Positions 7,448 through 14,361 of a stretch of DNA of 22,205 nucleotides are shown piece after piece. The translations under genes were made by a program, and so were the position numbers. Each line of letters begins with the position of its first letter. The stretch's first letter is position 1. Source of the DNA: an uncultured Lachnospiraceae bacterium (GTDB taxonomy: Bacteria; Bacillota; Clostridia; Lachnospirales; Lachnospiraceae); assembly GCA_910588565.1 (NCBI GenBank), contig CAJUPF010000040.1, positions 7,481-29,685 of the forward strand. Direction: 5' to 3'. Below the pieces are notes generated by a model, which was not told the DNA's origin, made no database searches, and worked only from the letters and a program-made list of their open reading frames with translations.

Positions 7448-7490
7448 GTATGCCGGAACCGCCCGTATTCCGGCATACGGTTTATTTTTA
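7448..7490 (+). promoter_or_regulatory. Terminator-like hairpin in the flavoenzyme leader
   Basis: GTATGCCGGAA pairs perfectly with TTCCGGCATAC (11 bp, 9-base loop) and is followed by GGTTTATTTTTATC. It lies a few bases after the predicted transcript start and about 40 bases before the start codon. It may be an attenuator or a 5' stabilising stem. It could also be a terminator for faint transcription entering from the left. Confidence 0.5.
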
Positions 7491-7527
7491 TCTGACAGCC
7501 TCTGAACGAAACATGGGGGTATTATCA

Positions 7528-9183
7528 ATGAAAAATGAATATAAACATATTTTTGAACCGTTTACCGTAAAACGTATGACCATGAAAAACCGCATTGTAA
7601 TGACTCCAATGGGTACCAATTACGGGGAACAGACAGGTGAAATGAGCTTTTTGCACATGAACTATTATGAACAGCGCGCAAAAGGCGGCACCGGCCTGAT
7701 TATCGTGGAGAATGCCAGTGTATTTTCTCCGCAGGGTTCAAACGGCACGACACAGCTTCGGCTCGATCACGACAGTTTTATTCCCAGACTATATAAGTTA
7801 TGTGAGACGGTACATAAACATGGGGCATGTATTGCGATTCAGTTAAACCATGCCGGAGCTTCCGCACAGGCGCTTCGCACAGGTATGCAGCCGGTGTCCG
7901 CTTCCGACATTCCTTCCAAAGCAGGCGGCGAGATTCCGCGTCCCCTGACAAAAAAAGAAATCTCTGAAATTGTCGTAAAGTACGGCCAGGCTGCCAAACG
8001 CGCACAGATCGTCGGCTTTGACGCCGTTGAAATCCACTGCGGCCATTCCTACCTGATCAGCCAGTTTTTATCTCCGCTGACCAATAAACGTATCGACGAA
8101 TTTGGCGGTTCGCCTGAAAACAGAGCCCGCTTCGCGAAAATGGTGATCGAAGAAGTCCGCAAACAGGTTGGAGAATTTTATCCGATTTTTGTCCGCATCA
8201 GTGCAGATGAATTTTTAGAAGGCGGCAATACGTTAGAAGATACGCTGGGGTATCTGCAGTATTTTGAAAAAGAAGTAGACGTTTTCGATGTTTCCGCAGG
8301 CCTGAACGGATCGATCCAGTATCAGATCGACGCCAATTATCTGCCCGACGGCTGGCGTTCTTATATGGCCAAAGCAGTAAAAGAGCGTTATGGCAAGCCC
8401 TGTATGACCATGGGGAATATCCGCGATCCGAAGATTGCGGATGATATCCTTGCGAAAGGCGATGCCGACTTAATCGGTATGGGACGCGGGCTGATTGCCG
8501 ATCCGGAATGGGTAAACAAAGTAGAATTTGGCGATATCCAGGATATCCGCAAATGTATCTCCTGTAATATCGGCTGCGCCGGACACCGTATCGGCGTAAA
8601 CCGCCCGATCCGCTGTACCATTAACCCTGCTGTCAACACCGGAGAAGACTATAAGAAACTCCGTGTCAAACGCCCCTGCAACGTAGTTGTCATCGGCGGC
8701 GGCACTGCAGGTTTGGAAGCCGCATGTACAGCGGCAGAAGTCGGATGTACGACATTTTTAATTGAAAAAAAGGGCAATCTCGGAGGTCTGGCCGCTGAGA
8801 TTTCAAAGATCCCGGACAAAAAACGTCTGGCAGACTTCCCGAACTACTTAATTCGCCGCGCGGAAAAGTTAAAGAACTTATTTATCTTTAAAAATACGGA
8901 AGCAACGGTAGAACAGGTGAAAAACCTTCATCCTGACATTATTGTCAATTCCACAGGTTCCAGCCCTCTCCTGCCTCCCATCAAAGGGCTTCATGATGTG
9001 ATTGACCGGGAAGGCGGTAAGGTATCGTCTATCCTGAATATGATTCAGCTCAACGAATGCTTTGACAGCGGCGAAACCGAGATTATGAATATCGGAGACA
9101 GTGTCCGGGCAAGAAGAATTATTGAAGGAACGGAAGAAGCCCGCAATATTTTAAATGTACTGGACAAACGGGATTTCTTATAA
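7528..9183 (+). CDS. NADH:flavin oxidoreductase (FadH/BaiCD-type), lacking the NAD(P)H domain
   Basis: Old-yellow-enzyme family reductase of activated C=C bonds, 551 aa. The FMN TIM barrel spans residues 1 to about 335, with QLNHAG (105-110), HCGHSY (170-175) and QFLSPLTNKRIDEFGGSPENR. A [4Fe-4S] site follows: Cys343, 346, 350 and 363 (Cx2Cx3Cx12C). An FAD Rossmann motif VVVIGGGTAG ends at 395. Relatives of about 640-670 aa then have a second Rossmann fold for NAD(P)H. Here the chain passes from LPPIKGLHD (482-490) through SSILNMIQ straight to EIMNIGDSVRARRIIEGTEEARN, the final FAD-contact segment, so roughly 100 residues are absent without a frame break. The start at 7528 is preferred because upstream codons cover the leader hairpin. 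It is the only plus-strand gene and is divergent from the lysR remnant. The substrate is unknown; a cyclohexene acid of the shikimate type is inferred. Confidence 0.9.
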   Translation: MKNEYKHIFEPFTVKRMTMKNRIVMTPMGTNYGEQTGEMSFLHMNYYEQRAKGGTGLIIVENASVFSPQGSNGTTQLRLDHDSFIPRLYKLCETVHKHGACIAIQLNHAGASAQALRTGMQPVSASDIPSKAGGEIPRPLTKKEISEIVVKYGQAAKRAQIVGFDAVEIHCGHSYLISQFLSPLTNKRIDEFGGSPENRARFAKMVIEEVRKQVGEFYPIFVRISADEFLEGGNTLEDTLGYLQYFEKEVDVFDVSAGLNGSIQYQIDANYLPDGWRSYMAKAVKERYGKPCMTMGNIRDPKIADDILAKGDADLIGMGRGLIADPEWVNKVEFGDIQDIRKCISCNIGCAGHRIGVNRPIRCTINPAVNTGEDYKKLRVKRPCNVVVIGGGTAGLEAACTAAEVGCTTFLIEKKGNLGGLAAEISKIPDKKRLADFPNYLIRRAEKLKNLFIFKNTEATVEQVKNLHPDIIVNSTGSSPLLPPIKGLHDVIDREGGKVSSILNMIQLNECFDSGETEIMNIGDSVRARRIIEGTEEARNILNVLDKRDFL

Positions 9184-9201
9184 AAAGCAATCTGCACAAC
9201 A

Positions 9202-9239
9202 AAAAATACAAGCCTCTTTTTTCAGGGGCTTGTATTTTT
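9202..9239. terminator. Bidirectional terminator between convergent genes
   Basis: AAAAATACAAGCC pairs perfectly with GGCTTGTATTTTT (13 bp, 12-base loop). A and T runs on both sides let it serve the flavoenzyme on the plus strand and the kinase fusion on the minus strand, whose stop codon is two bases away. Confidence 0.85.
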
Positions 9240-9240
9240 C

Positions 9241-10032
9241 CTATATACATTTTTCATCCATTTCGAGCAGTTTTTGTACCAGTTCTTCGCAGATTTCCAG
9301 TTCATCTTTGCCATCTGTCTCAATAATAATATCCGCAGCCGCTTCGTATTTCACTCTCCGTTTCTCCATCAGCTCTGCGATATACGGAATATTTTTATTA
9401 TTCTCCAGAAGCGGGCGGTCATGGCTGTCTTTTACACGGTTATAAATCGTCTCCGGCTTCGCTGTCAGAAGAACGACTCTGCCGTTTTTCTTCATTTCCA
9501 CTACATTTCTCTCCCGCATGGGAACGCCTCCCCCGCAGGAGATCACAACATTGCTCTTTGCCTGCATTTCAATCAGAAGATTTGTCTCCAGATTGCGGAA
9601 ATATTCTTCTCCATACACCTCAAAAATATCCGGGATACTCATTCCTTCCCGCTTCGCAATAATCTGATCCATCTCGACAGTCTCCATTGCAAACATCGTG
9701 CTCAGATAATCGGAAATGGTGCTCTTGCCGCTTCCCATAAATCCTATCATCACAATATTATAATTAAACAGGTGCCTCGCCTGTATCTTCTTACTGTTAT
9801 ATGTGATCCGGTCAAAAATATCCAGAATCTCCTTCGTATGGCGCACGCCATTCAGGTTCTCCATCAGCTTCTGAGTCTGCCGTTTTTCCTGCTCCGGCTG
9901 AATAATCTGCATATTGTGGGATTCTTTATATTTCATAATATCTTCCACAATCATATTCCGTTTTATCAGACAGTCCAGAATCTGTTCATCACAGACCGAC
10001 AGCCTGACACGCAATTCATCTAAATGGTTCAT
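9241..10032 (-). CDS. aroK: Chorismate mutase (AroQ)-shikimate kinase fusion
   Basis: Two-domain shikimate pathway protein, 263 aa. Residues 1-85 are an AroQ-type chorismate mutase helix bundle. Aligned to the E. coli P-protein domain it keeps Arg8 (R11), Arg25 (R28), Lys36 (K39), Glu49 (E52), Ser80 (S84) and Gln84 (Q88), but has Gln45 and Gln48 where E. coli has D48 and R51. Residues about 90-263 are shikimate kinase: Walker A GFMGSGKST, substrate residues in VEMDQII and YFRNLE, SCGGGVPMRE, the RPLL lid and the later Arg in KRRVKYEAAADIII, all intact. ATP-dependent phosphorylation of shikimate is therefore very likely, while mutase activity needs testing. It is a single gene with its own promoter, and GAGG lies just before the ATG. 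Confidence 0.93.
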   Translation of the reverse strand: MNHLDELRVRLSVCDEQILDCLIKRNMIVEDIMKYKESHNMQIIQPEQEKRQTQKLMENLNGVRHTKEILDIFDRITYNSKKIQARHLFNYNIVMIGFMGSGKSTISDYLSTMFAMETVEMDQIIAKREGMSIPDIFEVYGEEYFRNLETNLLIEMQAKSNVVISCGGGVPMRERNVVEMKKNGRVVLLTAKPETIYNRVKDSHDRPLLENNKNIPYIAELMEKRRVKYEAAADIIIETDGKDELEICEELVQKLLEMDEKCI

Positions 10033-10083
10033 GATTTTCCTCTACTGCTCCTTTTATTCTTTATCGATTTAAAGTGCCGATTT

Positions 10084-10112
10084 ATTATAGCAATTCTTTT
10101 CGCAGATTGCAA
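10084..10112 (-). promoter_or_regulatory. Sigma-A promoter of the aroQ-aroK fusion
   Basis: TTGCAA (10112-10107), 17-bp spacer and consensus TATAAT (10089-10084), giving a leader of about 45 bases. The remaining DNA up to the nhaC terminator holds nothing else that I can identify. Confidence 0.75.
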
Positions 10113-10220
10113 TATCAAACTGGTTATATTTCACAGCCAATATAATTAACAATGTTGCCTTTCGTATTCGCCCATTGCCAGTCAGCGGAATGACGATTAA
10201 CGCTATATTTTCTGTAAACG

Positions 10221-10250
10221 AAAAAAAAGAGCCATCGTAACCGACAGCTC
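10221..10250 (-). terminator. Intrinsic terminator after nhaC
   Basis: GAGCTGTCG pairs with CGATGGCTC (9 bp with two G-U pairs, loop GTTA), followed by eight T residues on the minus strand. It begins about 15 bases after the nhaC stop. Confidence 0.85.
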
Positions 10251-10264
10251 CAGACCGCACAATA

Positions 10265-11764
10265 CTATGCCGTTTTTTCCCGTTTATTCCATACAAATAT
10301 AACTGCAAATAATACTGCAGCCGCCAGGACAACAGCCAGCGGACTTCTGGTAAATCCTGCAAAAATAAATGCTGCGAAAGCGATCACGCCATTGACAACA
10401 GCATATGGAAGCTGTGTTTTTACATGCCCTACCAGATCGCATTCCGCCCCGGTAGAGGACAGGATCGTTGTATCCGAAATCGGTGAACAATGGTCGCCAA
10501 ACAATCCGCCGGAAAGCACTGCTCCCACTGCAATCGAATAGGGAATTGCAAATGCATGCGCCATAGGAATTGCCAGCGGCATCATAATTGCAAACGTCCC
10601 CCAGGAGCTTCCGGTTGAAAACGAGACAAAGGTTCCGAACAGGAAGATAAAAGCCGGGATCAAAACGGATGAAAAATGAATGGCTTTCATTGCATTTACA
10701 ATAAAATCCGCTGTGCCAAGCCCGCTGATCATACTTCCCAAAGACCATGCCAGCACCAGCGTTACCGCCACATCCGTCATCCCCTTCATTCCATCTACAT
10801 ATAACTGAAACGTCTGTTTAAATACCTGAACTTTGTAAACACGGATCAGAATCATAAGAACCAGCGCGCCAAAAAAATATCCCATCGTCAGAGCTACCCG
10901 GAACTCATTGCCATCCACCTTTTGAAAAGGAAATCCCAGCGGCGCCAAAGTCGTAAAAAGCGTCACAAACACGATAATAATCGGAAACAGCACCATAGAC
11001 GGCCGTGCATTTTGAATAGAATATGTATCAGCTCCCACTTCTTTTGTCCCTTTTTCCTCTTCCCAGGAATGTTCTGCTGTCTCTGCCAGCTTCTCCGCTT
11101 TGCGCATCTGGGAAAAATCCTTTCCGGTAAACGCAATCAGCGGAATCATAAGAATCGCCAGAATCGCGTAAATCTGAAACGGAATTGCTTCTACAAAAGT
11201 CGTATAATCGGACTGTGTAACACCCAGATTTTCAAATTCCGCCTGAATCAGCCCCATAACATAGACGCCCCAGCCAATAAATGGAATCAAAATCGCTACC
11301 GGAGAGGACGTAGAATCCAGAATCCAGGCAAGCTTTTCTCTGGATATTTTCAGCTTGTCAAAAAGCGGGCGAAAAACCGGCCCTACCAGAAGCGGAGTTC
11401 CCAGATCCGAAAAGAAGATCAGGATGCCGCCCGCCCATGCGCACATCTGCGCCTTCAGCTTTGTATTTACAAAACGATAAACAAACTTACTAAATGCCTG
11501 CGCTCCGCCTGATTTCTCCATCAGCTTGATAAATCCGCCGATAAAAATTACCAGAACGATTACACCTGCATTGTAGGAATCTGTCAGCTGCACAAAAAAG
11601 TAATCCCCTATCATTGATTTTACCGCCAGGAACGGATTACCCATGCAAAAAATCATTGCCCCCACAAAGCCTCCGCAAAACAACGAAAGTATCACATTCC
11701 TGCTTTTGATTGCCATTACCACCGCGACAATTGGCGGCAATAAGCTCAGCCAGCCATAATTCAT
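10265..11764 (-). CDS. nhaC: NhaC-family Na+/H+ antiporter
   Basis: Inner-membrane antiporter, 499 aa, with about 11-12 membrane segments. The family hallmark GDHCSPISDTTILSSTGAEC is present near residue 420, together with FSTGSSWGTFAIMMPLA before it. Members exchange Na+ for protons, or in some cases couple malate or lactate exchange to Na+, so the exact substrate is open. The ATG at 11764 follows AAGGAG. It is downstream of the MATE gene on the same strand with a 108-bp gap, no clear terminator between them and a modest promoter of its own. Na+ extrusion would support Na+-driven uptake such as the TRAP system, but the two are not linked here. Confidence 0.92.
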   Translation of the reverse strand: MNYGWLSLLPPIVAVVMAIKSRNVILSLFCGGFVGAMIFCMGNPFLAVKSMIGDYFFVQLTDSYNAGVIVLVIFIGGFIKLMEKSGGAQAFSKFVYRFVNTKLKAQMCAWAGGILIFFSDLGTPLLVGPVFRPLFDKLKISREKLAWILDSTSSPVAILIPFIGWGVYVMGLIQAEFENLGVTQSDYTTFVEAIPFQIYAILAILMIPLIAFTGKDFSQMRKAEKLAETAEHSWEEEKGTKEVGADTYSIQNARPSMVLFPIIIVFVTLFTTLAPLGFPFQKVDGNEFRVALTMGYFFGALVLMILIRVYKVQVFKQTFQLYVDGMKGMTDVAVTLVLAWSLGSMISGLGTADFIVNAMKAIHFSSVLIPAFIFLFGTFVSFSTGSSWGTFAIMMPLAIPMAHAFAIPYSIAVGAVLSGGLFGDHCSPISDTTILSSTGAECDLVGHVKTQLPYAVVNGVIAFAAFIFAGFTRSPLAVVLAAAVLFAVIFVWNKREKTA

Positions 11765-11803
11765 AACTCATTCTCCTTCCATATGCATAAATATTCACTT
11801 TTT

Positions 11804-11842
11804 ATCTTATATTATGCAAAAGAGATTGTAAACCCTTAACAA
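11804..11842 (-). promoter_or_regulatory. Probable nhaC promoter with overlapping dyad
   Basis: TTTACA (11832-11827) and TAAGAT (11809-11804) are separated by 17 bp; the -10 is only a fair match. The -35 lies within TTGTAAACCCTTAACAA (11826-11842), the fourth copy of TTGTW-N7-AACAA, placed where a bound repressor would block RNA polymerase. Confidence 0.45.
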
Positions 11843-11872
11843 CAATTCCGCCAAAATTTGTCGAAACCCAGG

Positions 11873-13225
11873 TTAAGCGGAGTCTGCGTTCATGTTTTTC
11901 ATAAACCTGTATATCACCGGAATACAAACCAGAAACGTTGCCGCGTCCGCTGCCGGCTGCGCCGCCTCAAGCCCGATCACGCCAAACATCCGCGGCAGAA
12001 TCAGCATCAGAGGCAGGAAAAAAATCCCCTGGCGGCAGGAGGCAAGAACCGTTGCTTTCACAGATTTTCCAACTGCCTGAAACGTCATATTACAGGCAAT
12101 CCCAAGCGGCAGAAGCGGCATCACCACACACTGCATCCGAAGCGCCCGCGTCCCGATTTCAATCACCTCCGGATCTTCTGGCACAAACTGCCGCGTCAAA
12201 ACAGGCGCCAGAAAAAACACCGCGGCGCCAATCACCGTCATTCCAATCGTCCCCGCTGTCAGCATAAAGCGGTATGCAAAACGCACCCTGGCGTACTCCT
12301 TTGCTCCATAATTATACCCTGCCACCGGCTGATATCCCTGCCCAAACCCGATCAGCACACAAAATACCATCATAAATACCTTCCCTACAATAGACATTGC
12401 CGCCACTGCCGCATCCCCATAGACCGCCGCCGTATGGTTTAACAAAATAGACGCAGCGCTTGCCAGCCCCTGCCGGAATAAGGAAGGCATGCCATTCCCC
12501 AGGAAGGCTTTATAGATAGATACATCTGCTGTAATATATCTTGCAGAAAGCCGCAGAATCGTCTTTTTACAAAGGAAAAATGAAAGTAAAATCGCACAGC
12601 TGATACACTGGCTGACTGCCGTTGCAATCGCGGCCCCCTTCATTCCCCAATCAAACACAAAAATAAACAGCGGATCCAGACCAATATTCAACAGCCCGCC
12701 GCAGCCAATCCCCACCATCGACAATTTGGTTTTTCCTTCCGCCCGCAGCAGGTTGTTCAGAACAAAAGAAGCCGCCATTACCGGCGCCACATACAGCACA
12801 TATCTCGCATATTCAACCGCATAGGGAAGAATTGTTTCCGTAGCCCCCAGCAAACGAATCAGCCGTTCCAGAAAAAGAAGGCCGCACACGCTTAATCCTG
12901 CTCCAAACACCACTGACGTCAGCAGTGCGGAAGAAGCCGTCTTCTGCGCCACCTCCTCCTCTTTTTTGCCAAGAAGCCTCGAAATTGCGCTGCCTGCCCC
13001 CATGCCCACCATAAATCCCAGCGCCTGTATCATCGCCATCAGGGAAAACACAATCCCAACCGCGCCAGACGCACTTGTTCCCAGCTGCGAAACAAAATAA
13101 GTATCCGCAACATTGTATATAGAAGTCACCAGCATACTAATCATCGTCGGAAACGCCAGAGAAAGCACCAGTTTTGAAATCGGCGTCTCTGTCATCTTCT
13201 GATACTGCGCATCATTTTTCTGCAT
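11873..13225 (-). CDS. MATE-family multidrug/Na+ efflux transporter
   Basis: Multi antimicrobial extrusion protein, 450 aa, with two six-segment MatE halves (residues about 18-225 and 235-445). Typical features are the start PISKLVLSLAFPTMISMLVTS, then YNVADTYFVSQLGTSASGAVG and a mid-protein GFGQGYQPVAGYNYGAK. It exports cationic compounds in exchange for Na+ or H+; the substrate cannot be told. The ATG at 13225 has only a weak GGTGA ribosome site; the Met at residue 11 (MTETPISK) is an alternative. It precedes nhaC on the same strand. No strong promoter was found in the 216-bp upstream gap, which otherwise holds the hemerythrin terminator. Confidence 0.93.
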   Translation of the reverse strand: MQKNDAQYQKMTETPISKLVLSLAFPTMISMLVTSIYNVADTYFVSQLGTSASGAVGIVFSLMAMIQALGFMVGMGAGSAISRLLGKKEEEVAQKTASSALLTSVVFGAGLSVCGLLFLERLIRLLGATETILPYAVEYARYVLYVAPVMAASFVLNNLLRAEGKTKLSMVGIGCGGLLNIGLDPLFIFVFDWGMKGAAIATAVSQCISCAILLSFFLCKKTILRLSARYITADVSIYKAFLGNGMPSLFRQGLASAASILLNHTAAVYGDAAVAAMSIVGKVFMMVFCVLIGFGQGYQPVAGYNYGAKEYARVRFAYRFMLTAGTIGMTVIGAAVFFLAPVLTRQFVPEDPEVIEIGTRALRMQCVVMPLLPLGIACNMTFQAVGKSVKATVLASCRQGIFFLPLMLILPRMFGVIGLEAAQPAADAATFLVCIPVIYRFMKNMNADSA

Positions 13226-13368
13226 AAAAATTCACCGTCTTTTCAGAATGCATTTAACGCTAACTTTTCACTGTATACTATCCCCTTTGTTTTCCGCTTC
13301 TATACACAACAGCGTCTAATTTCCCTGCCGTTATCCACAAAACAGGTTTCATAAACGAAAAGGATCTG

Positions 13369-13405
13369 AAAAATCCTGCGGCTGATTCCTTACCGCAGGA
13401 TTTTT
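13369..13405 (-). terminator. Intrinsic terminator after the bacteriohemerythrin gene
   Basis: A perfect 13-bp stem, AAAAATCCTGCGG with CCGCAGGATTTTT, encloses an 11-base loop. It lies about 35 bases after the hemerythrin stop. The A and T runs on both sides could let it act in both directions. Confidence 0.85.
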
Positions 13406-13441
13406 TCACATTGATTTCCAGGCTTCAGCTGCAGTTCATGC

Positions 13442-13849
13442 TTATGCCTGATTTAAAAAGGCTCCCAGTTTCTTATCCTCCGTAGTAATATGTGAAACCA
13501 GAACACTGATATGCCCGTTCAATTTTCCCAGTTCCGTAATCGTTGGGCCGGATACCGAGATCCGGGTCATGATTTCCTTTAACGTCTGCTTATATTTTTC
13601 ATGGAATGCCCTGTGCGCCGCTAAATTAGGGTAGCCGCTCTGTCTCTGAAGCTGCTCCTCATGCGAAAAATGCTGATCCACATAGTTATTCAGAAACTGT
13701 ATCGTTTCATCCATAGAAGCCCGTCCCTTACCTGCGCTGCAGGCATCCAGCAGTTTGTTCACTGCCTGGAACAGCTCCCGGTGTTCCTTATCTATCATTG
13801 CATTGCCTGTTTCCATTTTCTTTGTAAATTCATATCTGCTCACTGGCAT
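13442..13849 (-). CDS. Bacteriohemerythrin
   Basis: Single-domain O2-binding di-iron protein, 135 aa, the usual length. All seven iron ligands can be read: His23 (DKEHREL), His60 and Glu64 (QHFSHEE), His79 and His83 (HRAFH), His120 and Asp125 (SHITTED). In anaerobes such proteins bind or sense oxygen or buffer iron. Its start overlaps the end of the upstream nifX-like gene by 10 bases in another frame, so translation is probably coupled. No other domain is attached. Confidence 0.93.
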   Translation of the reverse strand: MPVSRYEFTKKMETGNAMIDKEHRELFQAVNKLLDACSAGKGRASMDETIQFLNNYVDQHFSHEEQLQRQSGYPNLAAHRAFHEKYKQTLKEIMTRISVSGPTITELGKLNGHISVLVSHITTEDKKLGAFLNQA

Positions 13850-14253
13850 CCACCCCCAGTTCCTGCACAGCCATGCTTATCTTTTCCACAATAATGCCCG
13901 TTTCCATGATGCTCCTCCCCATGATGATCACAATGGACATCTGCGTTATATGCCAGATTTCCAGCAAGCAGCTGGTTCACTGCTTCATCTGCACTGCCGG
14001 ATACCCCTCCATAAAGGCGGATTCCCGCTTCTGCCAGCGCAATCTGCGCACCTGCGCCAATTCCTCCGCAGATCAGTGCATCCACATTCAACCCGGAAAG
14101 CATCCCCGCTAAAGCCCCATGGCCGCTTCCTTTTGTATCCACAATCTTTGCGCCTGCCAGCTTACCATTCTCAATCTCATAAATCTTAAACTGCTCCGTA
14201 TGCCCAAAGTGCTGGAATACATTTCCCTGATCATAAGTAACCGCAACAATCAT
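13840..14253 (-). CDS. NifX/NifB-type (dinitrogenase iron-molybdenum cofactor family) protein with a His/Cys-rich tail
   Basis: Small protein of 137 aa. Residues 1-105 form the NifX/NafY-like fold (MIVAVTYDQGNVFQHFGHTEQFKIYEI, then DALICGGIGAGAQIALAEAGI). Such proteins bind or carry Fe-S or FeMo-type cofactors in nitrogen fixers, but are common in non-fixing anaerobes with unknown roles. The last 32 residues are packed with His and Cys (HCDHHGEEHHGNGHYCG and on to GGGCQ), an evident metal-binding tail. No nif genes are nearby. It overlaps the bacteriohemerythrin gene, suggesting a joint role in iron or oxygen handling. The ATG at 14253 follows a GGGAG/AGGAG-rich leader. Confidence 0.88.
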   Translation of the reverse strand: MIVAVTYDQGNVFQHFGHTEQFKIYEIENGKLAGAKIVDTKGSGHGALAGMLSGLNVDALICGGIGAGAQIALAEAGIRLYGGVSGSADEAVNQLLAGNLAYNADVHCDHHGEEHHGNGHYCGKDKHGCAGTGGGCQ

Positions 14254-14317
14254 ACTCCTGTCTCCCTTTCTTTCTCCGGCAATTTCAGCCGCATTTTTCG
14301 CTTTGTTATATTATTTA

Positions 14318-14347
14318 CCGCTACTTTGCACCTTCACAAAGCAGCGG
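14318..14347 (-). terminator. Hairpin after rpoC, likely terminator with a weak U-tract
   Basis: CCGCTGCTTTG pairs with CAAAGTAGCGG (11 bp, one G-U, 8-base loop) 14 bases after the rpoC stop. It is followed only by TAAATAATATAAC, so termination may be partial and some transcription may run into the nifX-like gene, which has no clear promoter of its own. Confidence 0.5.
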
Positions 14348-14361
14348 CTGTCCGTTACACT

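Noticed and set aside
10069..10362. Reading frame in the gap between the kinase fusion and nhaC
   Set aside because: It spans the nhaC terminator and the aroK promoter and overlaps nhaC in another frame.
11858..12442. Long plus-strand reading frames opposite the MATE gene (and similar ones opposite rpoB and rpoC)
   Set aside because: They have Arg/His/Pro-rich shadow composition, and the opposite strand encodes a clear conserved protein.
14254..14317. Promoter for the nifX-like gene (TATAAC box)
   Set aside because: No -35 lies at acceptable spacing; read-through from rpoC past a weak terminator is equally plausible.
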